DNA of 64,000 bases from NCBI GenBank assembly GCA_016929095.1, contig JAFGJM010000060.1, forward strand, positions 55,765 to 119,764, in the 5' to 3' direction. Every line of letters begins with the position of its first letter. The stretch's first letter is position 1. The notes below the pieces were generated by a model that saw only the letters and a program-made list of their open reading frames with translations, did no database searches and was not told where the DNA came from. This DNA is from Anaerolineales bacterium. GTDB taxonomy: Bacteria > Chloroflexota > Anaerolineae > Anaerolineales > UBA4823. Made by a program: the position numbers and the translations under genes. This document shows, piece by piece, positions 33,334-42,168 of this stretch.

Positions 33334-33929
33334 ACCTGGATTTTATCATTGGGTATGAATGAGAGGGGATATTATTATTAATAATCATAAAATTATGGAT
33401 GGTAAACCTTGTAGGGCGCGTCGCGATGCGCCCTACAACGAAAAATAATCTAATTACGGATCAACAATGGCAGAAAGACCCACAGCAAATTCTCTTCATA
33501 ACAGGTCAGCATGCGTATTTTTTTATGACGAAATTTCCTTTTATACCGCAGGGTGATCAATTAATGATTGACTTATAGCTGACACGCAGTTCTATTTTTT
33601 CTTATATCTGAAAACCGAGACGGGGAATAAAGTTGAACGGGAAGAATTCGGCATTTACACCGCGATCCCCAACTTTCAAATTAGTGTAGATTTCTACTTA
33701 TTGAAACACAAGCATCTTTTAGCTTTTACACAAATCAAAGGCTGGCTGCAAGGACTTGGAACCGAAATTTGAGATTGCAAGATATCACGGGTAGTTATAT
33801 TTCCTTTTTTTATTGCCATATTGCTTTATGGTTTTCTTCATAACACACTATAATATTAAAAACTTCAGTGTCACACCAGGTTGGTGTTTCCCATCCCAAA
33901 ATGCATTTGCCAAAAATCAGGAGGACAAG
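33334..33929. other. intergenic region between divergent genes
   Basis: About 600 bases. A hairpin of the TTGTAGGGCGCG type lies at 33409-33438. The rest is A/T-rich, with no ORF that I can support; a short stretch near 33630-33770 could be old coding sequence but shows no recognisable protein. A good CAGGAGG lies at its end, before the ATG at 33930. Confidence 0.5.
33409..33438. repeat. REP-like palindrome, GTAGGGCGCG variant
   Basis: TTGTAGGGCGCG and CGCCCTACAA form the arms of a 30-base imperfect palindrome. Its outer TGTAG/CTACA ends agree with the GGGATCG family, but its core differs. Confidence 0.65.
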
Positions 33930-35360
33930 ATGATGGTTCTTCGCAAACTCAAGCCCGTTGTTATCAGTTTACTAACCGGGGGAATACTCGTGGCAGCGCT
34001 GTTTTTTCTGTGTTCAGCAAACTCGCAAAAAGCCCTGGCTGCCCCAGTTGATTTATTCATCACCCCCTCGGGGAGCGGTGATTGTTCTCAAGGCGCCCCA
34101 TGTGACCTCCCAACGGCTCTAAGCCAGGCAGTGGATAGCGATCACCTCTACTTCGCGCAGGGTACATACACCGGCTTGGGGGGCGCTGTCATCACCCTCA
34201 CCAAAAGTATCGGCCTTTACGGCGGCTGGGATGGAAGCACCACCACACCTATCGTACGTGATTCCAATGCCTACCCAACCACCGTGGATGGCGAGGACGC
34301 GCGGCAGGGTATCCATATCAGCGGGGATATCACCCCCACTATCGATGGTTTCGTGATCACACGTGGCAGAGGCGAGGAAGGAGGGGGTATACACATTACG
34401 GGCTCGCCAATCATCAAGAATAATGTGATCACAGATAACCACGTCATTGACGATCCCGGCGATGATTATGATGGTAAAGGCGGCGGCATTTATATAAGCG
34501 GCGGCGAGAATACCGTAATCACCCAAAACCGCATTTACAACAACACGGGGGGGCGTGGCGCGGGCATTTATCACTTTGGCTATAAAGTGACATATCCGAT
34601 CACAATAACCAATAATGAAATCGTCGGTAATGTGGCTTCAAACAGTGGAGGTGGCATTTGGTCGAGTGATTCTCCCGATATTATTCAGTCCAATATCATC
34701 TCCGGCAATACAACGATTGATACAGGCGGGGGTATATTACTCTGGCACTCTCCGGCGCAGGTGGAGGCGAATTACATCATGTACAATCGAGGAGATAGCG
34801 GTGCCGGGATCAGCATAGGCTACTACTCCACGTCGAAACTGGAGAATAACGTATTAGCCAGGAACGCCAATGACGGTATTCATGTTGATACTTCTTCACC
34901 AGAGATTATCAATAATACAATCGTTAGCCAGATATTAAATTCCGGGGCGGGTATTAATTTGCACAGCGAATGGGGCTGCGAACCCAACGATTGTACGACC
35001 GGAAGCTACATCAATAATATCATCGTCAAATATGAATATGGCATGTCAAGCCAGGGAATCGTTACACCTACCATCGATTATAACGATGTATGGGGTAATG
35101 CAATATATAATTATGACTTTTATGGGAGTGTAGTAACCGGGACGCACAATATCTCAATAAATCCACGTTTTATTAACACGGTGAAAAATAACTTCCACTT
35201 GCTTGGCGATTCGCCTTGCATCGATGCCGGGGACCCGGCAGGTGTGCCGCCCGCACCCGCGATCGATATAGATGGTCAGCCCCGGCCCAGTCGCACCATA
35301 GTGGATATCGGGGCGGATGAATTTTGGTTCTCGGATTTCTTACCCCTTTTGTTGAAGTAA
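33930..35360 (+). CDS. secreted parallel beta-helix protein with choice-of-anchor Q-type end and FLPLLL tail
   Basis: 476 aa from the ATG at 33930, preceded by CAGGAGG with a 5-base spacing; the longer frame from 33813 lacks a site. The signal peptide (about 1-36, ending SQKALAA) is followed by the start of a right-handed beta-helix seen in secreted pectate-lyase-like proteins (FITPSGSGDCSQGAPC, HLYFAQGTYTG). Many coils follow with GGGI and NN-I repeats (GGGIYISGGENTVITQN, GGGIWSSDSPDIIQSNIISG). The end of the helix carries SPCIDAGDPAG and VDIGADEF, typical of choice-of-anchor Q proteins, then SDFLPLLLK. It is a surface or extracellular protein that may bind or cut polysaccharide; no catalytic residues are assigned. 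Confidence 0.85.
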   Translation: MMVLRKLKPVVISLLTGGILVAALFFLCSANSQKALAAPVDLFITPSGSGDCSQGAPCDLPTALSQAVDSDHLYFAQGTYTGLGGAVITLTKSIGLYGGWDGSTTTPIVRDSNAYPTTVDGEDARQGIHISGDITPTIDGFVITRGRGEEGGGIHITGSPIIKNNVITDNHVIDDPGDDYDGKGGGIYISGGENTVITQNRIYNNTGGRGAGIYHFGYKVTYPITITNNEIVGNVASNSGGGIWSSDSPDIIQSNIISGNTTIDTGGGILLWHSPAQVEANYIMYNRGDSGAGISIGYYSTSKLENNVLARNANDGIHVDTSSPEIINNTIVSQILNSGAGINLHSEWGCEPNDCTTGSYINNIIVKYEYGMSSQGIVTPTIDYNDVWGNAIYNYDFYGSVVTGTHNISINPRFINTVKNNFHLLGDSPCIDAGDPAGVPPAPAIDIDGQPRPSRTIVDIGADEFWFSDFLPLLLK

Positions 35361-35753
35361 TATTCTATCGCACCAATAACGCTGTAGATGGGATCGCCGA
35401 TCCCATCTACAAATCATTTAATTAAACCAACAATACTCATTCAACCACCTGATTGTATTTAATATTAGTATTTGCTACAATACTAAATATCCCCATTTAC
35501 ATATTTTTTGGTTTTCAATATTCACCCTTCATATAGAAATCAGTGTTTCGAGATTTGAGAATCGTAATTTGACCCGTTATTCTTCCCCATTTTTGCTTTT
35601 CGATATGGGGGGAGGGCAGGTTGTTTTTCTGCGATTATCATATCAGTCGCTATGCCGGATAAAGGATATCTGCATTTTTATAACCGAAAATCACCTTCCT
35701 GCATTCCTACCTTCCTTATAAAACTCTTTATTTTCATATTAGGAGAGTGAGAG
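35361..35753. other. intergenic region with REP-like palindrome
   Basis: 393 bases without a gene. The REP-like palindrome is at 35383-35411. The sequence around 35580-35620 (CCCCATTTTTGC ... ATGGGGGGAGGG) is a diverged relative of the C-rich palindromes near 31400. AGGAGAG precedes the next ATG. Confidence 0.55.
35383..35411. repeat. REP-like palindrome (GGGATCGNCGATCCC family)
   Basis: 29 bases, TGTAGATGGGATCG then CGATCCCATCTACA around a single central base; the arms match perfectly. It starts 23 bases after the stop of the beta-helix protein gene. Confidence 0.8.
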
Positions 35754-37538
35754 ATGTCTCAGCACCATAAGCAACGATTTACCCGCCGCGATTTTCTCAA
35801 GCTGAGCGGTGCAGCCCTGGGTGGAGCCAGTTTGGCGTGCGCCGGCGGCAAGAAACTCGCCGAGCTGACTGCAACACCCGCGCCGGCTACAACTGCCGTA
35901 CAACCGCCTGTGGTTCAACCCGCCGCTACAGCCATCCCGGGTGAAGCAGCCGATACCATCCTGGTAAACGGCAATATTGTTACCATGGATGCCTCTCGCT
36001 CTACCGCAAAAGCGCTGGCGTTAAAGAATGGCCTCATTCAATTTGTGGGCGACGACGAAGCTGTACGCCTCATGTCCGGGGAGGGGACGCAGATCATCGA
36101 TCTACTTGGACGTACAGTGACCCCCGGTCTGATTGATGCCCACTGCCACTTAAGCGCCTGTGGTCTGATCGGAGATCCCTATGTGGATTGCAACTGGCCG
36201 GCGGTTTTCACCATCGCGGATATGCAGGCTAAAGTGGCGGAGAGGGTGGCTGTCACACCTCCCGGGGAATGGGTGATCGGTTCCGGATGGGTAACATTTG
36301 AGGGGCGTTCCCCTACCAAACATGATATCGATCCGGTGTCGCCGAACCACCCTGTGATGGTCATTAATCAGGGCGGGCACATGGCAGTGGTCAACAGCCT
36401 GGCGCTGGAGATGGCGGGTGTGAATGCCAGCACGCCCGACCCGGGCAACGGGCGATTTTTACGGGAAGACAATAACGAACCTAATGGCGCCATCATGAAT
36501 CACCCGGCTATGGATATATTCCGCCGCTTATGGCCGACAGATCTGCTGGATTTGGAAGTGATGGAGAATAGCATCCTGAATCCGCAAGCCAAGTTCGCCT
36601 CCATGGGCGTCACCAGCTTCCAGGATAACTATGCCCGGGGTATGGACCGTATGGAGGCGTATTTTAATGTTGGACGCCGTAAGCAAATGACCATCCGCGG
36701 GATGATCATGAATGTTCTGGAGTACATCCAGGAACTGGACGGACGCATTGAAGCTCTCGAAGCCATGCGCTACGAGGATGATTATATGCATTTAGCCGGG
36801 GCTAAATTCCAGGCGGATGGCGCCCTGGAAGCTTCTTATACCAATGAGCCGCACGATGGTATTGCCTGGAACCTCCCCATCTGGAAGCCGCAGGACTTGA
36901 ATGAAGCCGTGGCTGCTTTCCACGATGCGGGATACCAGGTCTCCATTCACACCGGCGGAGACGCCGCGGTGGATATGGCGCTGGACGCCATTGAAAACGC
37001 CATGAACAAGAATCCGCGGTCCGAACCGCGCCACCGCATCGAACACTCGGTGTTGAACACCGATCGGGCGTTACAGCGGGAGAAAGACCTGGGTGTGGTG
37101 ATCTCCACACAGCCTACGATCATCCGGGCATTTGCCGATGCCATTGGGCGGATATGGGGTGAAGAACGCATGCAGCGCATGATCCCCACCCGCACCTGGT
37201 TGGATATGGGCGTGCCGATATGTCTAAGTTCAGACGCGCCTTCGATGCCGTGGTGGGATCCGCAATCGACACTGTTTGCCAGCATTGTGCGCGCTTCCTT
37301 CTCAAAAAATCTGGTCAGTCCCGAACAGGCAATGACTATTGATGAAGCCATGTATGCCCATACTATGGGTGGTGCTTATGCTGATTTTGCTGAAAATAAG
37401 AAAGGGTCTCTGGAGGCAGGCAAATTTGCCGACCTGGTCGTATGGCGCGATAATCCTTATACGGTTGCCACGCAGGATATTATTAATTTATCTGTCGACC
37501 TGACCATGGTTGGCGGGAAAGTGGTGCACCAGGTTTGA
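35754..37538 (+). CDS. Tat-exported amidohydrolase lipoprotein (YtcJ-type)
   Basis: 594 aa with AGGAGAG before the ATG. The N-terminus has a twin-arginine signal (TRRDFLKLSG) and a lipobox-like SLAC, so the folded enzyme is exported and probably lipid-anchored. A Thr/Pro/Ala linker precedes the amidohydrolase family 3 domain: HxH in LIDAHCHLS near 130, a Lys in AKFQADGALEAS near 355, HTGGDAA near 405, HRIEHS near 430 and SSDAPSMPW near 490. The C-terminal sandwich has GSLEAGKFADLVVW. It hydrolyses an amide or ester bond in a small extracytoplasmic substrate that is unknown. The cytoplasmic relative is at 631-2274. Confidence 0.9.
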   Translation: MSQHHKQRFTRRDFLKLSGAALGGASLACAGGKKLAELTATPAPATTAVQPPVVQPAATAIPGEAADTILVNGNIVTMDASRSTAKALALKNGLIQFVGDDEAVRLMSGEGTQIIDLLGRTVTPGLIDAHCHLSACGLIGDPYVDCNWPAVFTIADMQAKVAERVAVTPPGEWVIGSGWVTFEGRSPTKHDIDPVSPNHPVMVINQGGHMAVVNSLALEMAGVNASTPDPGNGRFLREDNNEPNGAIMNHPAMDIFRRLWPTDLLDLEVMENSILNPQAKFASMGVTSFQDNYARGMDRMEAYFNVGRRKQMTIRGMIMNVLEYIQELDGRIEALEAMRYEDDYMHLAGAKFQADGALEASYTNEPHDGIAWNLPIWKPQDLNEAVAAFHDAGYQVSIHTGGDAAVDMALDAIENAMNKNPRSEPRHRIEHSVLNTDRALQREKDLGVVISTQPTIIRAFADAIGRIWGEERMQRMIPTRTWLDMGVPICLSSDAPSMPWWDPQSTLFASIVRASFSKNLVSPEQAMTIDEAMYAHTMGGAYADFAENKKGSLEAGKFADLVVWRDNPYTVATQDIINLSVDLTMVGGKVVHQV

Positions 37539-37570
37539 TTTTTGGCATCATCCTTATTTTGAGACCATGC

Positions 37571-37700
37571 CGGGGTTGTTCAAATAGTCAAAATTGTCAT
37601 GTTGTACGAAGATTGCTTCGCGAAGTGAAACATCTTAGCCGGTTAATGTAAAGACTCTTCGCTTCGCTCAGAGTGACAACCTTCTTTTGGAACAGATCCT
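37571..37700. repeat. MITE-like inverted-repeat element, copy 1
   Basis: About 130 bases. The outer ends GGGGTTGTTCAAA and TTTTGGAACAGATCC are imperfect inverted repeats; inside, TTGTCATGTTGTACGAAG ... CGAAGTGAAACATCT ... AAAGACTCTTCGCTTCGCTC ... AGAGTGACAA forms a second inverted layer. Related copies are at 42036 and, inverted, at 63714. It carries no gene, so it would move only with help from a transposase elsewhere. Confidence 0.7.
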
Positions 37701-37726
37701 GTAAATAATTAAGTCCTGAATTCCCG

Positions 37727-38038
37727 TCACTTTTCGAGGTGTTGCGCTAAATTCTGGTATTGCTTCCAGTAGAAATCGAATGCTTCCCTTCCCGCTGGCG
37801 TGAGCGAACAAATCGTGTTTGGATATTTACCTTTGAATGTTTTCACGATGGCGACATAATTACCTTCTTCGAGCTTGCTCAGGTGCGCTGATAAGTTACC
37901 TTTGCTCAGACCTGTTGAATTTAGAAGATAAGTAAAGTCTGCGCTTTCACAGGCTGAGAGCACAGCCATAATCGCCAGACGAGAAGGTTCGTGGATCAGC
38001 CGGTCGAGGTTGGCGATAGCTTTGATTTCTTCTGTCAT
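37727..38038 (-). CDS. winged-helix transcription regulator (MarR/ArsR-like)
   Basis: 103 aa from the ATG at 38038, which overlaps the stop of the membrane protein gene in an ATGA; the longer frame to 38278 lies inside that gene and is rejected. The sequence has the winged-helix pattern: RLAIMAVLSACESADFTYLLN, recognition helix STGLSKGNLSAHLSKLEEG, wing YVAIVKTFKGKYPNTICSLTPAG. It resembles the small regulators (HTH_34/YjjX-like) that pair with a membrane protein. It most likely represses its own operon; the signal is unknown. Confidence 0.82.
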   Translation of the reverse strand: MTEEIKAIANLDRLIHEPSRLAIMAVLSACESADFTYLLNSTGLSKGNLSAHLSKLEEGNYVAIVKTFKGKYPNTICSLTPAGREAFDFYWKQYQNLAQHLEK

Positions 38039-38703
38039 GGTTGCTGATCTTTCATTGGGGGGACGGTGCCAAACAGAGTGATTGCGCCACTCACGGTGAG
38101 AATAATGCACCAGAATAATCCAAATACCAATGCCGCCTGACCGAAAGGTAAAGGCATGAATAACATGGCGGTGGATGCTATTCCACCAAGTATTCCGAGC
38201 CATATATAACGCGGTAAACCGATATGGCGGCCAACCCCTATAAGTGTGTATCCAAACGCCCACCCCGTGGCTACCCACAGCATACGCAGTACGAATACAT
38301 CATCGACATATCCCAGGTGGCGCAAGTACAGGCTGAGGATAATGCCACCCATGAAAATAACAGAGGAGATCACATTCACGCGGCGAGGTACCATCCAGCG
38401 TACAGATTTGACCATACCGCTCTCGCGCCATAACCAACGCTGGCGAAGAAATTTCATCAAGCGCAGCATTCCCCACACTACCAGGACGAGGATAATGAGT
38501 GGAAGAAAAGCGAGTCCCATTGTCCACCGTCCGATTGAAATTGACGATTTCCCCACCAAAGCAATCCAGGCTGGTTCGAAACTCAACCATACAGCTATAC
38601 CTCCCAGCGCGAACATGATTGCCAGTTGCACATCGCGTAAACCATCTGAAAACTCATATTTCCGGGTTTGGCGCATTAGTTTTTCAATATCTGGTTGAGT
38701 CAT
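38035..38703 (-). CDS. membrane protein, translationally coupled to a winged-helix regulator
   Basis: 222 aa with a perfect GGAGGTGA before the ATG at 38703. Six or seven hydrophobic segments in pairs, with a polar N-terminus (IEKLMRQTRKYEFSDGLRDVQ) and a conserved-looking YEFSDGLRD motif before the first segment. No named family. The 4-base overlap with the regulator gene suggests the membrane protein may sense a condition and influence the regulator, or simply be its target. Confidence 0.65.
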   Translation of the reverse strand: MTQPDIEKLMRQTRKYEFSDGLRDVQLAIMFALGGIAVWLSFEPAWIALVGKSSISIGRWTMGLAFLPLIILVLVVWGMLRLMKFLRQRWLWRESGMVKSVRWMVPRRVNVISSVIFMGGIILSLYLRHLGYVDDVFVLRMLWVATGWAFGYTLIGVGRHIGLPRYIWLGILGGIASTAMLFMPLPFGQAALVFGLFWCIILTVSGAITLFGTVPPMKDQQP

Positions 38704-38859
38704 TGTACATCACCTCCATTACGGTTTGATTTCGTTTTCAGTATAGCATATTAGGTTTGTGATGACAACTAGTTTATATAAATATATTATTGCCAATCCC
38801 ACATTCGATAATCACAGGTACAATTGCCGTATTCAATCCCTTCTAACGGAGAAGACTTC

Positions 38860-39462
38860 ATGAGTAAAAATACGAAAATCATACTGGGGGTTGTGGGCGG
38901 CATTATTATCCTGTGTATGTGCGTGTGCGTGGGCAGTTGGGCAGCCCTAAAAATAGGCGGCACATCTTTGGCAGAGACGATGGCCAAAGACGATCCCGCA
39001 GAAGCCGCTGAAATAGCGCACGCTATGTTGGATTACACATTACCTCCCGGATATCAAGAAAAAATAGCGCTAAATTTCTTTGCCATTAAAATGGTGCTAA
39101 TTTACCCGAGTAACGCGGATTTGAATAATGCCTCACAAATGGTGATCATGATGGCAGAGTTTCCTTCTGGTTTGATCGCCAGCGAGGAAAATATGCGTAA
39201 TGAACTGCAACAACAAATGAATCAAAAAATGGGAAACCGAAATTGGAAAATGGAGCTTATTGATGAAATTCCCAGGATTATTCGCGGACAGGAAGTTACT
39301 TTACTGGTCTTCGAGGGGGTGGATGAAAATGGCAAGGCCATGAAGCAAATTATGAGCACCACCTTCGAAGGTAAGTCCGGTAAAATCATGCTGTGGATGG
39401 CAGGCTCAAAAGCCGGTTGGGATCAACCTGCTGTCGATAGGTTTATTAATTCGATTAGATAG
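38860..39462 (+). CDS. single-span membrane protein, unknown function
   Basis: About 200 aa from the ATG at 38860 (GGAG 9 bases upstream); an ATG at 38824 has no site. One N-terminal membrane segment (KIILGVVGGIIILCMCVCVG, with three Cys) is followed by a soluble exported domain with DYTLPPGYQEKIALNFFAIKMVLIYP and a mixed alpha/beta C-terminus (GQEVTLLVFEGVDENGKAMK, GKIMLWMAGSKAGW). No family recognised. A REP-like palindrome follows within 12 bases of the stop. Confidence 0.65.
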   Translation: MSKNTKIILGVVGGIIILCMCVCVGSWAALKIGGTSLAETMAKDDPAEAAEIAHAMLDYTLPPGYQEKIALNFFAIKMVLIYPSNADLNNASQMVIMMAEFPSGLIASEENMRNELQQQMNQKMGNRNWKMELIDEIPRIIRGQEVTLLVFEGVDENGKAMKQIMSTTFEGKSGKIMLWMAGSKAGWDQPAVDRFINSIR

Positions 39463-39473
39463 TAACAAATCTC

Positions 39474-39502
39474 TGTAGCCGGGATCGCCGATCCCGGCTA
39501 CA
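39474..39502. repeat. REP-like palindrome (GGGATCGNCGATCCC family)
   Basis: 29 bases, TGTAGCCGGGATCG and CGATCCCGGCTACA around one central base, with perfect arms. It differs from the 35383 copy only by a compensating change in both arms (AT to CC/GG), so the hairpin is kept while the sequence changes. Confidence 0.8.
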
Positions 39503-39531
39503 AATTACAGGGGGGATAAGGAAAAGCGGTG

Positions 39532-39939
39532 ATGAATACCCAGGATATGGATGCTGTGCAGGCTTTTATCGACGCCATTAATGATCAGGATTTAACGGCG
39601 ATTTCCCGTTTGATGAAAGAAGATCACACCTTCATTGATTTAGGTGGTCAAATTGTATCGGGACGCGAAAAGATGGTTGAGGGGTGGCAGGGATTTTTCC
39701 GAATGTTCCCGGATTATAAAAATCGGGTCGAGATGATGCTGGCAGATAAAGGCGTGGTGGCTGTCTTCGGATGGGCCTGCGGTACTTATAATGGCAAACG
39801 AGGCTTGCTGCCCGAAAACCGGATTGAAATGCCAGCTGCCTGGAAGGCGGTTGTCGAGGATGGGAAAATCAAATCCTGGCAGGTTTATGCCGATTGGACA
39901 GAGGGCTCTAAAATTATTGAAGAAGACAATCGTTGTTGA
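39532..39939 (+). CDS. SnoaL-like/NTF2-fold protein
   Basis: 135 aa from the ATG at 39532, with AAGGAA before it (an adjacent GTG at 39529 is in frame). It has the NTF2-like layout: AFIDAINDQDLTAISRLMKEDHTFIDLGG, then VSGREKMVEGWQGFFRMFPDYKNRVE and a final strand KAVVEDGKIKSWQVYADW. It is related to the protein at 26299 only at fold level. It is likely a small cytoplasmic binding protein or isomerase; the substrate is unknown. Confidence 0.78.
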   Translation: MNTQDMDAVQAFIDAINDQDLTAISRLMKEDHTFIDLGGQIVSGREKMVEGWQGFFRMFPDYKNRVEMMLADKGVVAVFGWACGTYNGKRGLLPENRIEMPAAWKAVVEDGKIKSWQVYADWTEGSKIIEEDNRC

Positions 39940-40128
39940 ACTTTTATATATCGATTTGAAATGCAGCATGATATTGCGTGAGAAACATTTAGGGGTGAGG
40001 CAAAAATTGTAACGCCGACCAATCAAATTATGGCATGATACTTGCAACATATCTCCAATGTGCAACCCGATGAACCAAGAAGCTACCTAAGCAGTAATCA
40101 TAATGATTAATTACTATCGGGTAAAAAC

Positions 40129-40177
40129 GTCCTGCAGCCGTGATGGGCGATCATGGCTGCAGGACGGCAGTTTTTTA
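40129..40177 (+). terminator. Rho-independent terminator
   Basis: CGTCCTGCAGCCGTGAT and ATCATGGCTGCAGGACG form a long stem (one G-T or mismatch in the arms) around GGGCG, followed by GCAGTTTTTTA. It would end transcripts coming from the SnoaL-like gene at 39532, about 190 bases upstream. Confidence 0.75.
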
Positions 40178-40366
40178 TGGGTCTCATTAGAAATATTCGG
40201 GCACCAAAAAAAGTCCCGATTTCTTTTTTTTTAAAAACCAGGTTTTTTGGGGTCACTGCGAATTAATCCATATTACTCAAGCGCTCTTGCTTCTGGTAAA
40301 AACCAAAATCTTTTGGAATTGCGAACCAGGCGTTCTTTGCCTGGTGAAGCGATCTAGAACATTGAT

Positions 40367-40402
40367 GGAGATTGCTTCGTCGCTGCGCTACTTGCAATGA
40401 CA
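40367..40402. repeat. TGTCATTGC-type dispersed repeat
   Basis: The minus strand reads CTGTCATTGCAAG ... GAAGCAATCTCC. This is the widely scattered bacterial repeat that pairs a TGTCATTGCGAG end with GAAGCAATCT. Other partial copies are at 54799-54974. Confidence 0.65.
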
Positions 40403-40526
40403 GTACCTTTTTTCCCTACAACATCTATTAATTTTAGGAATTTTCAATTATGATAAAGATCGCTTCAACCGTATAGCTTTGAAAGAAACATACATGAGGT
40501 TCCTAAAAATCATGATTGGAGATCCC

Positions 40527-41363
40527 ATGATACAAATAGATATTGATAAAGCCGTTCATTTTGTAGAAGCCTCCGGCGATCTTGTTCTTTCCGCACTGGC
40601 GGCTTATGCGGCAGGAAAACAGGGCGCCGCCGAAACTCTCCAAATCATTAAAGCTTACCAACGCTCTGATGGTGGATGGACCAAAACGGACAAAGATTTT
40701 CGGAGTGACCTGTCTGTAATTTCCACTACCTGGGTGGCGCTGCAATGGCTGATCTGGCTTGGCAGCAGACAAAGCTCAGTTCTCGAGAAAACTGTTGCCT
40801 TCCTTAAAAATGTTCAAAAGGAGGCAGGTTTTTGGGATGAACCGCAAGAAATCTGCCAATATAAGCCGCCTTTTTGGATGCTTCCGGGGCGTTACGAGAA
40901 TCAATTATGGCTAACTTCTGCTGTGTGTTGTAAATTGAAAGAGTTGGGACGGGAGGGCGATGTTGACTTCGAAAAAGCCCTGAATTTCCTGCGCCGGGGA
41001 TGGGATGGCAAACGCTACCCGGTGTTCTCCCACACCCACTGGATGGTGATGCCTTTATTAGCCATGCAAAATACCGGCGGAAGCTTGGATCACGAAATTA
41101 TCCTGGGATGTAAGACGTTTTTGAAAAATGCTATTGAAAATGGAGAAGTAGACCCGGGGGATTTATGCGCTATTACCTATGCCAGCCGTCTTGCCGGCGA
41201 GTATGCCAAAGACCTGTACGAACTGGCCTTGCAAGGTGTGATGAAGAACCAGGCGGATGACGGCGGGTGGATTACGCGTTACCCTGTCATTCACCGCCCC
41301 GGTATAACCGTTGAAGCCTTGTTTTTATTGAAATCGCAGGGTGAGACGCGCCCATCCAATTGA
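40527..41363 (+). CDS. prenyltransferase/squalene-oxidase-repeat protein (terpenoid-cyclase-like)
   Basis: 278 aa from the ATG at 40527, which has GGAG 6 bases upstream. It is an alpha-alpha toroid with the repeats of terpenoid cyclases and prenyltransferase beta subunits: AYQRSDGGWTKTDKDFRSDL, LKNVQKEAGFWDEPQ and NQADDGGWITRYPVIHRPG. It is about half the length of a true squalene-hopene cyclase and shows no DxDD or QW full set, so enzyme activity is doubtful. It may instead be a scaffold or binding protein. Cys-containing turns (ICQYKPP, AVCCKLKE) are notable. There is no isoprenoid gene nearby. Confidence 0.72.
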   Translation: MIQIDIDKAVHFVEASGDLVLSALAAYAAGKQGAAETLQIIKAYQRSDGGWTKTDKDFRSDLSVISTTWVALQWLIWLGSRQSSVLEKTVAFLKNVQKEAGFWDEPQEICQYKPPFWMLPGRYENQLWLTSAVCCKLKELGREGDVDFEKALNFLRRGWDGKRYPVFSHTHWMVMPLLAMQNTGGSLDHEIILGCKTFLKNAIENGEVDPGDLCAITYASRLAGEYAKDLYELALQGVMKNQADDGGWITRYPVIHRPGITVEALFLLKSQGETRPSN

Positions 41364-41463
41364 GTCTTCGACCCTACACATGCCTAAACATATCGTTATC
41401 TTAGATTGTGATAACATATGAACACAAACATCGCACATATCGATTTCATAAAAAGGATTGGCA

Positions 41464-41994
41464 ATGAATGATAAAAACTCAATGAGCGTCATGGAAGCCA
41501 TTCGCACCCGCAAGAGTGTGCGTAGCTTTCTCGACAAACCAGTGGAAGAAGAAAAGTTGAATGAAGTACTGGAAGCCGCTCGTCTGGCGCCTTCAGCTAA
41601 AAATCTGCAGGAATGGCGCTTTGTGGTTGTTCGTGACCCTGAAACCAAAAAAATATTTGCCGGGCAAGCCAGCGGGCAGGCGCAATTAGCGGAAGCCAGT
41701 GTGGTCATTGCTGCCTGCGCCGAGACCGATGAACGGATGATGAAATGCGGGCAGAAAGCCTATCCCATCGATGTTGCCCTGGCACTGGATCATATCACCT
41801 TGGCGGCTGCGGCATTGGGGTTGGGTACCTGCTGGATTGGCGGAATCGATGGTCAAATTGTGAAACAAGTCTTAGGCATTCCGGAGGATATTCAACTGGT
41901 TGGGGTGATGTGCCTGGGTTATCCGGCTGATCCTTCCCCGGTGGAAAAATCTCGATTGCCATTGGAAAAAGTCGTAAAATACGAACACTGGTAA
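41464..41994 (+). CDS. nitroreductase family protein, paralog 1
   Basis: 176 aa from the ATG at 41464 (AAAAGG 8 bases before; a TTG at 41458 is in frame). It contains the FMN-binding signatures of the nitroreductase fold: RTRKSVRSFLDKPV at the start, AARLAPSAKNLQEWRFVVV, and LGLGTCWIGGIDGQIVKQVLGIPED near the C-terminus. It acts as an FMN flavoprotein dimer that reduces nitro, quinone or related groups with NAD(P)H. It differs from oxygen-insensitive NfsB types by its short length. The gene at 45629 is a close paralog (same EWRF and GLGTCWIG motifs). Confidence 0.88.
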   Translation: MNDKNSMSVMEAIRTRKSVRSFLDKPVEEEKLNEVLEAARLAPSAKNLQEWRFVVVRDPETKKIFAGQASGQAQLAEASVVIAACAETDERMMKCGQKAYPIDVALALDHITLAAAALGLGTCWIGGIDGQIVKQVLGIPEDIQLVGVMCLGYPADPSPVEKSRLPLEKVVKYEHW

Positions 41995-42035
41995 AAGCAC
42001 ACAAGATTGACCTTTAATTAGATCATGCCAGTTCC

Positions 42036-42168
42036 GGGGGATGTCCCAAATGATGGTTTTGTCATACGGCATGAAGCGTGTTTCACAAAGTGACGCGAAA
42101 CGACTCACGTTATCAATGTTAGACCCTTCACTTTACTCAGGGTGAGGGGCTTCTTTTGGGACAACCCC
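42036..42168. repeat. MITE-like inverted-repeat element, copy 2
   Basis: Outer ends GGGGGATGTCCCAAA and TTTTGGGACAACCCC are inverted repeats, clearer here than in copy 1. The interior (TTTGTCATACGGCATGAAG ... GTGTTTCACAAAGTGA ... CCTTCACTTTACTCAGGGTGA) is diverged. It begins 42 bases after the nitroreductase stop and may serve as its transcript end. Confidence 0.65.

Larger units (their letters stand above)
39940..40526. other. intergenic region with terminator and repeat
   Basis: About 590 bases. A strong terminator is at 40129-40177. A TGTCATTGCAAG-type dispersed repeat (GATTGCTTCGTCGCTGCGCT ... CTTGCAATGACAG) is at 40367-40402. I see no gene; two short A/T-rich runs near 40195-40255 are not protein-like. 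Confidence 0.55.

Noticed and set aside
33684..33697. GTGTAGATTTCTAC-like sequence that recalls the stem of a Cas12a CRISPR repeat
   Set aside because: Only one copy is present, the order of the arms is opposite to that in Cas12a repeats, and there are no spacers or cas genes. It is a chance inverted repeat.
37727..38278. Regulator gene with a long N-terminal extension from 38278
   Set aside because: The extra residues are Trp/His-rich and lie within the reading frame of the membrane protein gene; the ATG at 38038 overlaps that gene's stop in the usual ATGA form.
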